Assembly (NCBI RefSeq): GCF_030547245.1
Contig: NZ_JAUOQT010000009.1
Span: forward strand, 25,374-89,373
From: Oceanihabitans sp. 2_MG-2023
Lineage (GTDB): Bacteria > Bacteroidota > Bacteroidia > Flavobacteriales > Flavobacteriaceae
Reading direction: 5' to 3'
DNA length: 64,000 nt
Shown piece by piece: positions 43,974 to 52,123 of the stretch. The notes beneath the pieces were generated by a model, which was given only the letters and a program-made list of their open reading frames with translations, ran no database searches and was not told the DNA's origin. The stretch's first letter is position 1, and each line of letters begins with the position of its first letter. The translations under genes were made by a program, and so were the position numbers.

Positions 43974-45653
43974 ATGAAAATGAAAAAAGTAATATTATTA
44001 TTAATTTTAGCAGTATCTGTAACTGCTGTTAGCTGTAAAAGATCTAGTTCTAAAAACACATCTAGAGCAACAGGTTGGAAAATAAATTCTAAAGAAGGTG
44101 GTTTTCAATACAATGAAAAATTTAAAGAGCAAGAAACGGCTCCTGGTTTAGTATTTGTTGAAGGAGGAACTTTTACGATGGGTAAAGTACAAGATGATGT
44201 AATGCATGATTGGAATAATAGCCCTAACCAACAACATATTCAATCTTTTTATATGGATGAATCTGAGGTTACAAATTTCATGTACTCAGAATATTTATAT
44301 TGGTTAAAATCTACTTATCCTCCAACAGAAGAAAACTTTAAAGCTATATACAATGGAGCTGCTCCAGATACTTTAGTATGGAGAAACCGTTTAGGTTATA
44401 ATGAAGTTATGACGAATAACTACTTACGTCATCCTGCTTATGCCGAATACCCTGTAGTTGGTGTTAGCTGGATTCAAGCAGTTGAATTTGCTAACTGGAG
44501 ATCTGACAGATATAATGAATTAAATTTAGAAGAAGCTGGATACTTAACAAGAGATTCTAAATTAACAGCTACTGCAGATGCAAACTTTAATACAGATACT
44601 TACATAAATGCACCAACACAAACGTATGGTGGTAATGATAGTATTATTAATCCTGAAAGATCAAGACGTCGTGTACAAACTACAGCTTCAGGAGATACGA
44701 TTAACAAATATGCAACTAGAGAAACTGGTGTAATTTCACCAATGTATAGACTACCAACAGAAGCAGAATGGGAATATGCTGCTTTAGGAATGTCGGATAT
44801 TAGAAGCTATAATACATACAGAGGTAGAAAAAAATACCCTTGGAGTGGACAATATACACGTACTGGAAAACGTAAAGTTCGTGGTGACCAAATGGCCAAC
44901 TTTAAACAAGGAAAAGGAGATTACGGTGGTATTGCTGGATGGAGTGATGATGGAGCAGATATAACAAAACAAGTAATGTCTTTTCAAGCTAATGATTATG
45001 GTTTATATGATATGGCTGGAAATGTTGCAGAATGGGTTGCCGATGTTTACAGACCTATTGTAGATGATGAGTTTAATGACTTTAACTATTACAGAGGAAA
45101 TGTATATACTAAAAATGCTATTAATGATGATGGAACTGTAAAAATTGTAACTTCAGACGAAATTGTTTACGATACGCTATCTAACGGAAAAATTGTTGCA
45201 AGAAACCTTCCAGGTGAAATTGCACAGGTAGGTGTTGATGAAAACGAAACCTATTTAAGAACAAACTTTGACAGAAGTGACAACAGAAACTTTAGAGATG
45301 GAGACAAACGTTCTTCAAGACAGTATGCAGATTCTTTTGATGAAGAAGAAGGATTCGAAGATGAAAGTTCTGAAGTAACTAGAAAAATGTATAACTCACC
45401 AAAGCATAGTGTAGAAACAGATTCTACTGGTGCTATGATTCGTGAATATGACCAATCTGCTAAACGTACTTCTTTAATTAACGACGAAGTAAGAGTTTAT
45501 AAAGGAGGTTCATGGAAAGATAGAGAATACTGGTTAGATCCAGCACAAAGACGTTACTTCCCACAAGATATGGCTACAGACTATATTGGATTTAGATGCG
45601 CAATGTCTCGTGTAGGTTCAAAATCTAAAGGAAAAGCGAAAACAAAGAACTAA
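43974..45653 (+). CDS. gldJ: Gliding motility lipoprotein GldJ
   Basis: GldJ is an envelope lipoprotein that stabilises GldK and is needed for gliding and type IX secretion. The lipobox ends AVSCKRS. The body has a SUMF1/FGE-like fold: FVEGGTFTMGKVQDD near 58-72, MDESEVTNFMYSEYLYWL near 93-110, YPVVGVSWIQAVEFANWRS near 158-176, YRLPTEAEWEYAA near 258-270, and KGGSWKDREYWLDPAQRR near 508-525 with FRCAMSRV at the end. 559 residues. Start at 43974; the second Met two codons later is also possible. Confidence 0.97.
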   Translation: MKMKKVILLLILAVSVTAVSCKRSSSKNTSRATGWKINSKEGGFQYNEKFKEQETAPGLVFVEGGTFTMGKVQDDVMHDWNNSPNQQHIQSFYMDESEVTNFMYSEYLYWLKSTYPPTEENFKAIYNGAAPDTLVWRNRLGYNEVMTNNYLRHPAYAEYPVVGVSWIQAVEFANWRSDRYNELNLEEAGYLTRDSKLTATADANFNTDTYINAPTQTYGGNDSIINPERSRRRVQTTASGDTINKYATRETGVISPMYRLPTEAEWEYAALGMSDIRSYNTYRGRKKYPWSGQYTRTGKRKVRGDQMANFKQGKGDYGGIAGWSDDGADITKQVMSFQANDYGLYDMAGNVAEWVADVYRPIVDDEFNDFNYYRGNVYTKNAINDDGTVKIVTSDEIVYDTLSNGKIVARNLPGEIAQVGVDENETYLRTNFDRSDNRNFRDGDKRSSRQYADSFDEEEGFEDESSEVTRKMYNSPKHSVETDSTGAMIREYDQSAKRTSLINDEVRVYKGGSWKDREYWLDPAQRRYFPQDMATDYIGFRCAMSRVGSKSKGKAKTKN

Positions 45654-45672
45654 TAATTCTTTTATAAAAATT

Positions 45673-45706
45673 AAAAAAGTCCTGACACTAGTCAGGACTT
45701 TTTTTT
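45673..45706 (+). terminator. Terminator of gldJ
   Basis: AAAAAAGTCCTGAC / GTCAGGACTTTTTT (14 bp, loop ACTA) with a long T-run, 19 bases after gldJ. Confidence 0.95.
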
Positions 45707-45797
45707 ATACATTTATTTTATTAAAACGAACCTACTAGGAAAGCTTATTACTTATGCATATAATTAATGAGAGAGTTAAAAGCAATAAACAAAACAC

Positions 45798-47075
45798 ATG
45801 AAAATAGCGCAATTACACCAACTGTTTATACAATGTAATAAAGTTAGTACAGACACAAGGAAAATAGAAAACAATAGTATGTTTTTTGCTCTAAAAGGGG
45901 AAAATTTTAACGGAAATACTTTTGCTAAACAAGCACTTCAAAATGGCGCTAAATATGTTATAATTGATGAGGAAGCGTATCATATTTCTGATGCTACTAT
46001 ACTAGTTGAAGATGTTTTAAAAACATTACAGCAACTAGCAAGCTATCACAGAAATTATTTAAAAGTAAAAATAATTGCACTTACAGGTAGTAATGGCAAA
46101 ACGACAACCAAAGAACTAATAAACGCAGCTCTATCTCAAAAATACAAAACAGTAGCTACTATTGGTAATTTAAATAATCATATAGGCGTCCCTTTAACTT
46201 TATTATCTATGAATAGCACTACCGAAATTGGTATTGTAGAAATGGGCGCAAATCATTTAAAAGAAATTGAATTCCTTTGCAATATCGCGCAACCAGATTA
46301 TGGTTACATTACCAACTTTGGCAAAGCGCATTTAGAAGGCTTTGGAAGTATTGCAGGGGTTATCAAGGGAAAAACCGAATTATACAATTACCTAACTAAA
46401 AACAACAAACACATTTTTTTAAATGCAGATGACCCTATTCAAATTGAAAAATTAAGCAGTTATATTAAAAAAGTTGGTTTCTCGCAAACCAATAAAGAAT
46501 TCTATAAAATTAAACTTTTAGAAGCCAATCCCTTTCTATCATTAAAAGTAGAAGACTACACCATTAGCTCTAACCTAATAGGCGCTTACAACTTTACAAA
46601 TCTTTGTGCTGCAACAATTATTGCTAAGTATTTTGATGTAGCGCTAAAAGACATTAAAATAGGTATAGAAAACTATATCCCACAAAACAATAGGTCTCAA
46701 ATAATGACTATTAAAAATAATAAAATAATACTTGATGCTTATAATGCTAACCCAACAAGTATGCAAGCTGCTTTAACTAATTTCTCTAATTTGAAAGACG
46801 AAAATAAGATGGTTATATTAGGAGATATGTTTGAATTAGGAAATGAAGCCAAAACAGAACATCAAAACATCGCGAGACTTACTACAGATTTAGGTTTTAA
46901 TAAAATATTTTTAATAGGTGAAAATTTCTTTACTTCGGAAACTATTCTCGAAAAAGTAAAAAAGTATAAATCTTTTGAAGATTTTAAAAATAATTTTGAA
47001 CAACCTAAAAAAGCAACTATTTTAATAAAGGGATCTCGAGGAATGGCCTTAGAAAGGACTTTAGATCTACTATAA
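45798..47075 (+). CDS. murF: UDP-N-acetylmuramoyl-tripeptide--D-alanyl-D-alanine ligase
   Basis: MurF adds D-Ala-D-Ala, the product of Ddl, to the UDP-MurNAc-tripeptide. The N-terminal UDP-MurNAc domain (VSTDTRKIENNSMFFALKGENFNGN), the ATP-binding ALTGSNGKTTTKEL near 94-107, GNLNNHIGVPLTLL near 123-136 and EMGANHLKEI near 149-158 are typical. DAYNANPTSMQAAL near 313-326 and the C-terminal KGSRGMALE close the protein. 425 residues. The gldJ-murF order is the flavobacterial norm. Confidence 0.95.
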   Translation: MKIAQLHQLFIQCNKVSTDTRKIENNSMFFALKGENFNGNTFAKQALQNGAKYVIIDEEAYHISDATILVEDVLKTLQQLASYHRNYLKVKIIALTGSNGKTTTKELINAALSQKYKTVATIGNLNNHIGVPLTLLSMNSTTEIGIVEMGANHLKEIEFLCNIAQPDYGYITNFGKAHLEGFGSIAGVIKGKTELYNYLTKNNKHIFLNADDPIQIEKLSSYIKKVGFSQTNKEFYKIKLLEANPFLSLKVEDYTISSNLIGAYNFTNLCAATIIAKYFDVALKDIKIGIENYIPQNNRSQIMTIKNNKIILDAYNANPTSMQAALTNFSNLKDENKMVILGDMFELGNEAKTEHQNIARLTTDLGFNKIFLIGENFFTSETILEKVKKYKSFEDFKNNFEQPKKATILIKGSRGMALERTLDLL

Positions 47076-47132
47076 AAAACATTAGTAGCGATATAAATAA
47101 CCGGTATTTACTGCATTAACTATCTACACAAC

Positions 47133-47307
47133 CTACTCTGGTTCAGAGACAAAATTTAAATCATCGGGAATACCAGGAGTTCCTGTTTCACAATTTACGT
47201 TAGAAACAGTAATAATTTGGTTGCCACTATAAAAAAGCACCACGACATTTACAGTCATCTATAAAGGAACAACTTGTTATAAAAATAAGGTTTACAGCGA
47301 AAAACAA
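47133..47307 (-). pseudogene. Decayed or frameshifted small lipoprotein gene
   Basis: On the minus strand one frame reads a lipoprotein signal (LFFAVNLIFITSC followed by SFIDDCKCRGAF) and stops at a TAG. A second frame, entered by removing one T from the six-T run near 47245, continues as YSGNQIITVSNVNCETGTPG and ends at 47133. Joined, they make a 50-60 residue Cys-rich lipoprotein. There is no ATG; the first usable codon is TTG at 47307. So the start and frame are both lost, unless the T-run is a sequencing or phase-variable site. Confidence 0.4.
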
Positions 47308-47351
47308 AGACTTTAAAATATATAGTAGAAAATCACTTAATTAATAAAAAC

Positions 47352-47385
47352 AAAAAATCCTGATACTGCTTGTATCAGGATTTTT
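47352..47385 (-). terminator. Terminator of tRNA-Val
   Basis: On the minus strand AAAAATCCTGATAC pairs with GTATCAGGATTTTT, followed by a T-rich run, about 10 bases after the tRNA. The arms are flanked by A and T so it may also act on the plus strand. Confidence 0.85.
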
Positions 47386-47393
47386 ATTGGATG

Positions 47394-47468
47394 TGGGCGC
47401 GAAGGGATTCGAACCCCTGACCCCTTGGGTGTAAACCAAGTGCTCTGAACCAACTGAGCTACGCGCCC
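47394..47468 (-). tRNA. tRNA-Val (anticodon TAC)
   Basis: The minus strand folds as a complete cloverleaf: acceptor GGGCGCG / CGCGCCC, D arm with AGCTCAGTTGGTTCAGAGC, anticodon stem CTTGG / CCAAG with loop TTTACAC (anticodon TAC, valine), and T arm GGGGTTCGAATCCC. CCA is not encoded. An exact promoter (47539-47567) and a terminator flank it. Confidence 0.97.
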
Positions 47469-47538
47469 GAAATATTTAAAAGGTTTCGGTAACCTATACT
47501 CTTAACAACTTTGCCAAGAGCCCTATTTAATAGGACTG

Positions 47539-47567
47539 CAAATATACACCTGTTTTTGGATTCTCAA
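47539..47567 (-). promoter_or_regulatory. Promoter of tRNA-Val
   Basis: On the minus strand TTG (47565-47567), 18 bases, TATATTTG (47539-47546), an exact consensus. The predicted start is about 65 bases upstream of the mature tRNA, leaving a processed leader. Confidence 0.75.
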
Positions 47568-47587
47568 AAACTTTTTTAAACTTTTTT

Positions 47588-48805
47588 TTAAATTATTTCT
47601 GCAACCACAAAAGTACTACCTCCTACATAAATAAGGTCTTCCTTTTTGGCAAATATTAAAGCTTGTTTATATGCTTCATTTACAGAATTATATATACTAC
47701 CAACATACCCTCTTTCTCTAAAATAGTTACATAACGCTTCTGCATTTTTACCTCGTGGAATATTTGGTTTACAAAAATAATAAGTTGCTTTTTTAGGTAA
47801 AAATGGAATTATACTATCTAAATCTTTATCACTAACAACTCCGAAAACGATATGAAGGTTATTAAAAGGTTCTTCTTGCAATTGTTGCATCACGTAAGTA
47901 AGTCCTTCTTTATTATGTGCTGTATCGCAAATAACTTTAGGATTATTCTGTAAAACTTGCCATCTACCTTTTAAACCTGTGTTTTTAGACACATAAAGTA
48001 AACCGTTTTGGATATTCTCTTTTGAAAGCTTCCAATGTTGTGTTTGCAAAACATTAATCGTTTGTAAAACGGTTTTTATATTCTTCTCTTGATAGCTTCC
48101 TTTTAAATCGCTTTGCAGACTTTCTTTTATTAATTGATCTGCATAAAATATAGGAGAAGAAATTTCGGCTGCAAGTCTATTAAAAACTGGTTTTGTTTCT
48201 TTTTGTGTTTCGCCAACAACAACAGGAATATTCTTTTTAATGATTCCTCCTTTTTCTTCCGCAATAGCGTGTAAAGTATTTCCTAAAAACGGAGTATGAT
48301 CTAATCCAATATTGGTAATAACGGAAACTTCTGGCTTAATAATATTTGTAGAATCTAACCTTCCTCCAAGACCAACTTCAATAATGGCAATATCTACCTT
48401 TTTCTTTGCGAAATAATCGAATGCCATACCAACGGTCATTTCAAAAAAAGAAAGGCTATTGGTTTCTAAAAAGGTTTTGTTTCTTTTAATAAACCCTAGA
48501 ACAAATTGCTTACTAATTTCTTTGCCATTAATCTTTATGCGTTCTCGAAAATCTTTTAAATGCGGGGAAGTGTACAAACCTACCTTATATCCTGCTTCTT
48601 GTAAAACAGAGGCTAACATATGACTTGTAGAACCTTTACCATTGGTTCCTGCAACATGAATAGATTTAAATTTAGTTTCAGGGTTTTTAAGATGTTTAGC
48701 CAGAATTAAGGTATTACTTAAATCTTCCTTATACGCCTTTTTGCCTTGTTTTTGATACATTGGCAATTGGTTAAACATCCAATTTACAGTATCTGTATAT
48801 GTCAT
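47588..48805 (-). CDS. folC: Folylpolyglutamate synthase / dihydrofolate synthase
   Basis: FolC adds glutamate to dihydropteroate and to tetrahydrofolates. The ATP-binding loop VAGTNGKGSTSHML near 51-64, TSPHLKDFRERI near 79-90, EVGLGGRLDSTN near 142-153 and TNIGLDHTPFLG near 163-174 are typical; the DTAHNKEGL motif lies near 294-302. The 405 residues are family length. It is the last gene of an operon-like minus-strand run headed by exbB; a 2-base gap separates it from the TonB-like gene. Confidence 0.95.
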   Translation of the reverse strand: MTYTDTVNWMFNQLPMYQKQGKKAYKEDLSNTLILAKHLKNPETKFKSIHVAGTNGKGSTSHMLASVLQEAGYKVGLYTSPHLKDFRERIKINGKEISKQFVLGFIKRNKTFLETNSLSFFEMTVGMAFDYFAKKKVDIAIIEVGLGGRLDSTNIIKPEVSVITNIGLDHTPFLGNTLHAIAEEKGGIIKKNIPVVVGETQKETKPVFNRLAAEISSPIFYADQLIKESLQSDLKGSYQEKNIKTVLQTINVLQTQHWKLSKENIQNGLLYVSKNTGLKGRWQVLQNNPKVICDTAHNKEGLTYVMQQLQEEPFNNLHIVFGVVSDKDLDSIIPFLPKKATYYFCKPNIPRGKNAEALCNYFRERGYVGSIYNSVNEAYKQALIFAKKEDLIYVGGSTFVVAEII

Positions 48806-48807
48806 TT

Positions 48808-49659
48808 TTATTGCCCTAAATTGAAGTTAACTTTTACAAAACCTATTTGTTTTGCTGGTGCTTTACTATCTACTTTCCATTTGTGAGATAAGGCGATTTT
48901 TTTTGCTGGTTCGAGCAAACAATCTACTGTATTTGTACTTCCTTTAACTCCTGGTTCCGCTTCAATTACATTACCACTTCTGTTTACCACAATTTTTACA
49001 ATGACCATTCCTGACTCATTGCAATCTTGTTTAAACACCTGTTTTGTTGGTTTTCCTCTTCCATTTAAACCATAACCAACTCCTCCACTTCCAGTTCCTG
49101 GATCCCCAAAATAACTAGATGCATAAGGATCACCATTTAATTGTCCTTTATCACCCGTTTTATCATCATCGCCTTCGCTACCAGTTTCGTTACCATCCGA
49201 ATTACTTACACCACCAATTAGAGCATCTAATTTTTTCTTTTTCTCCTCTTGTTCTTTCTTTTCTTTTGCTATTCTATCTGCTTCGGCTTTAGCCTTAGCA
49301 TCTGCAATAGCTTTAGCTTTTTTCGCAGCTTCTTTTTCTTTTTGTATTGCTACAGCTTCTTCTGTTTCTTGGGTTAAAACTTCTTCTGTAGCTTGCGTTG
49401 CTTTGGCAGGTTCAGAAACTTCTGTAGGCTCTGTTTCTGGTGGTTTATTAATATTTAAGTCTTTTGATTTTATTGGTTTGGTTGGTTGCACATTACCAGA
49501 ACCAAAGTCTGTTGTACCAAAATTTATAGCAACACCATACTCTTCTGGAGGATCCATATATTTTGGCCCTACCACAAAAATTAGCAATAAAATAATTAAC
49601 ACAAGAAGCGTGGTTATTTTTGCCGAATCTTTTTCGTGTTTGGTAGTAAAGTATTTCAT
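48808..49659 (-). CDS. TonB-family energy transducer (paralog 1)
   Basis: TonB proteins reach from the inner membrane through the periplasm and pull on the TonB boxes of outer-membrane receptors. A membrane segment near 14-34 is followed by YGVAINFG, a long Lys/Glu/Ala-rich coil (about 95-150), a Gly-rich spacer and a C-terminal domain (about 205-283; GMVIVKIVVNRSGNVIEAE and IGFVKVNFNLGQ). 283 residues. The N-terminus MKYFTTKHEKDSAKITTL is almost identical to the next gene's, so the two are tandem duplicates with diverged ends. It is followed 2 bases later by folC. Confidence 0.88.
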   Translation of the reverse strand: MKYFTTKHEKDSAKITTLLVLIILLLIFVVGPKYMDPPEEYGVAINFGTTDFGSGNVQPTKPIKSKDLNINKPPETEPTEVSEPAKATQATEEVLTQETEEAVAIQKEKEAAKKAKAIADAKAKAEADRIAKEKKEQEEKKKKLDALIGGVSNSDGNETGSEGDDDKTGDKGQLNGDPYASSYFGDPGTGSGGVGYGLNGRGKPTKQVFKQDCNESGMVIVKIVVNRSGNVIEAEPGVKGSTNTVDCLLEPAKKIALSHKWKVDSKAPAKQIGFVKVNFNLGQ

Positions 49660-49695
49660 TTAAATTTAATTCTTACATTACGAAGCAAACGCAAG

Positions 49696-50889
49696 TTATT
49701 TTTTCATTTGAATTCTAATAGGCAAACCATAAGAAACAGTTACAGGACTACCTTGTTGCATTCCTGGTTTCATTTTAGGGAGTAATTTAGTTACTCGTTT
49801 TGCTTCTGCTTCTAATTTTGGATCAGCTGCTCTTGCTCCTATACTAACAACATTTCCTGAAGTATTAATTTTAAAGGAGATGTTAATTTTTTGAACTCCT
49901 GTTAAATCGGATGCTAAATCCGTATCAAAATTATTTATGATAAACTGTTTAATTTTATCACTCATACATTGTTTTCTCGCTTCATTATTTCCTCCTTCAC
50001 ATCCTGGGTAAATTGGTACATTTTCAATTAATGCAAAAGATGTTTCTCCTCCTCCAGAATTAGCTTTCGCTTTTGCCGCAGCATCTGCTGCTGCTTTTGC
50101 ATCGGCATCGGCCTTGGCTTTTGCAGCTGCTCTTGCTTTTGCTTCTGCGGCAGCTTTTGCTTCTGCATCAGCTTTAGCCTTAGCCTTAGCCGCTTTTGCT
50201 GCTGCCTCTGCTTTCGCTTTTGCTGCTGCTTTTGCTGCTGCTGCTTTTGCCTTTGCTTCGTTTTCTTTTTTTAATTTTTCGGCAGCGTCGGCTTTTTCCT
50301 TTGCTTCTTTAGCCTCTTTTGCCTCTTTAGCTTCTTTAGCTTCCTTTGCCTCTTTTGCTTCTTTAGCTTCCTTTGCTTTTGCTTCAGCCTCTGCTTTTTG
50401 TTTCGCTTCTTTTTCGGTTTTTAATCGTGCTGCTTCCTCGGCTTCTTCTTTTAATATTTTTTCGGCTTCGGCTGCTTCTTTTTTAGCATCTTCAATTTCT
50501 TTAAGTGCTTTTTCTTCTGCCGCTTTTTCTTCTGCTAATTTCTCCTCTTCAAGTCTTTCTTCTTCAGCTTTCTCTTCTGCTTGAGCTTCAGCTTCACTAG
50601 TATCTTCTACTTCCTCTTCTTCTATAATTTCTTCAACCTCTTCAATTACTTCTTCTTCAATTACTTCTTCTATTTCTTCTTGAGGTTCTTCTTCAGTTAC
50701 TTTAGGTGTATTGGGCTGTATATTTCCTCCTGCTGGTGCACCACTACCAAAGTTTATTGCTACACCATATTCGTCTGGCTGTTCTTTATATTCTTGACCA
50801 ACAACAAAAAGCAACAAAACAATAATCAACGTAATTAATGTTGTTATTTTTGCTGCATTTTTTTCGTGTTTGGTAGTAAAGTATTTCAT
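49696..50889 (-). CDS. TonB-family energy transducer (paralog 2, long coil)
   Basis: The same membrane anchor as paralog 1 (MKYFTTKHEKNAAKITTL) is followed by a Glu-rich stretch (about 60-110) and a very long Ala/Lys/Glu coil (about 110-285) that includes about eight tandem KEA triplets. A Cys-bearing TonB C-terminal domain ends the protein (about 285-397; IYPGCEGGNNEARKQC, INISFKINTSGNVVSIGA, VSYGLPIRIQMKK). 397 residues. The coil should span the periplasm. It lies 61 bases after exbD, in the exbB-exbD-tonB run. Confidence 0.9.
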   Translation of the reverse strand: MKYFTTKHEKNAAKITTLITLIIVLLLFVVGQEYKEQPDEYGVAINFGSGAPAGGNIQPNTPKVTEEEPQEEIEEVIEEEVIEEVEEIIEEEEVEDTSEAEAQAEEKAEEERLEEEKLAEEKAAEEKALKEIEDAKKEAAEAEKILKEEAEEAARLKTEKEAKQKAEAEAKAKEAKEAKEAKEAKEAKEAKEAKEAKEKADAAEKLKKENEAKAKAAAAKAAAKAKAEAAAKAAKAKAKADAEAKAAAEAKARAAAKAKADADAKAAADAAAKAKANSGGGETSFALIENVPIYPGCEGGNNEARKQCMSDKIKQFIINNFDTDLASDLTGVQKINISFKINTSGNVVSIGARAADPKLEAEAKRVTKLLPKMKPGMQQGSPVTVSYGLPIRIQMKK

Positions 50890-50950
50890 TTAAATGATGT
50901 ATTCTTACATATATTAAACTACAATCTGTATGCCAAATTATAGCAATAGT

Positions 50951-51343
50951 CTATTGTGATTTTACGGCTAAAGTAGACTTGATTTTATTTCGGTTAGCAA
51001 TATCCATTATAAAAACTACATGTTTCATTTCTACGTCTTGATCTGAACGAATAGTGATGGTTGGTGTGTCTGTCTCACCAACTTTCGCGATTACTTCTGC
51101 TTCTAAATTATCTTTAGATACCTTTTTCATATCTACATAATAATTAACATCTTTATCTACGCTTACAGATACATTTTTTGTTTGCGTTGTTTTGCTAGAT
51201 GATTTTGGCAACAGTAAATCAATGGCTTCAGCCGAAACAAGTGTAGATGCAATCATAAAAAAGATAAGCAGCAGAAATACAATGTCTGTCATAGACGACA
51301 TGTTAAATTCTGGTGTTACTTTATTTCTTCCTCTTAAATTCAT
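50951..51343 (-). CDS. exbD: ExbD/TolR-family biopolymer transport protein
   Basis: ExbD, with ExbB, uses the proton gradient to energise TonB. The 130 residues have the standard form: a cytosolic N-terminus, NMSSMTDIVFLLLIFFMIAS (the membrane segment with the essential Asp near residue 19) and a periplasmic domain ending in IRSDQDVEMKHVVFIMDIA. It follows exbB by 24 bases on the same strand. Confidence 0.95.
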   Translation of the reverse strand: MNLRGRNKVTPEFNMSSMTDIVFLLLIFFMIASTLVSAEAIDLLLPKSSSKTTQTKNVSVSVDKDVNYYVDMKKVSKDNLEAEVIAKVGETDTPTITIRSDQDVEMKHVVFIMDIANRNKIKSTLAVKSQ

Positions 51344-51367
51344 ACTTATTTATTGAAAGGATTAAAA

Positions 51368-52069
51368 TTAAACAGGCTCATTTAAGTGGTCTAAAAACTC
51401 TAAAGAATTTGCTTCCATTTGATATACTACTTTATCGGTTTTTACAACTAAATGATTGTATGCAACATATGCTACAATACCAACAATTAATCCTCCAACA
51501 GTTGTAGTCATTGCAGTATATAAACCATCTGCAAGTGTTTTAATATCTATAGAGCCTCCAGAATTAGCTATTTCGAAAATAGATAAAATCATTCCGATTA
51601 CAGTTCCAAGAAATCCTATCATTGGTGCAGCTCCAGAAATAGTAGCTAGTACACTCACGTTTTTTTCTAGTCCGTAAATTTCTAATCTACCTGCATTTTC
51701 AATAGCTGTATTTATATCTTCTAAAGGTTTTCCTATTCTACTTATCCCTTTTCCTATTAATCTAGAAACTGGTGAGTTTTGTTGTACACATAACATTTGA
51801 GCTGCATCAATTTTACCATTAGACACGTGGTCTTTTATTTGATTCATAAAATTGGCATCTACTTGAGATGCTGCTTTGATTGCAAAAATTCTTTCAAAAT
51901 AAATATATATAGCAACTATTAGTAAGACAAATAATAATGCCATGATTACTATACCAGCTGTACCGCCACTAGATATTAATTCGATTACAGAAAGTGTTTT
52001 TTCTACAGAATCACCATCGGTTACTAATTCTGCACCATCTTGTGCGTCTTGTATTATTGTATTTAACAT
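51368..52069 (-). CDS. exbB: ExbB/TolQ/MotA-family proton channel protein
   Basis: ExbB forms the pentameric proton channel around ExbD. Three membrane segments are seen: SSGGTAGIVIMALLFVLLIVAIYIYFERIF near 34-62, ISGAAPMIGFLGTVIGMILSIF near 145-166, and TTTVGGLIVGIVAYVAYNHLV near 188-208. I start at the ATG at 52069 (233 residues); the frame is open two codons further to a TTG. It heads the exbB-exbD-tonB-tonB-folC run and follows nhaD. Confidence 0.94.
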   Translation of the reverse strand: MLNTIIQDAQDGAELVTDGDSVEKTLSVIELISSGGTAGIVIMALLFVLLIVAIYIYFERIFAIKAASQVDANFMNQIKDHVSNGKIDAAQMLCVQQNSPVSRLIGKGISRIGKPLEDINTAIENAGRLEIYGLEKNVSVLATISGAAPMIGFLGTVIGMILSIFEIANSGGSIDIKTLADGLYTAMTTTVGGLIVGIVAYVAYNHLVVKTDKVVYQMEANSLEFLDHLNEPV

Positions 52070-52123
52070 AAACAAATTGTTTTTTCTACTGTTATTAACG
52101 TTAGTTTTTAATGTAAAGTATAA

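Larger units (their letters stand above)
47076..47393. other. Gap between murF and tRNA-Val
   Basis: About 320 bases with no intact gene. It holds a decayed small lipoprotein reading frame on the minus strand (47133-47307) and the tRNA terminator (47352-47385). Bases 47076-47132 show nothing I can interpret. Confidence 0.6.

Noticed and set aside
50114..50584. Ala/Phe/Ser-rich open frame opposite the second TonB gene.
   Set aside because: It is the mirror of the Lys/Glu/Ala coil; low-complexity coding DNA often leaves its antisense frame open.
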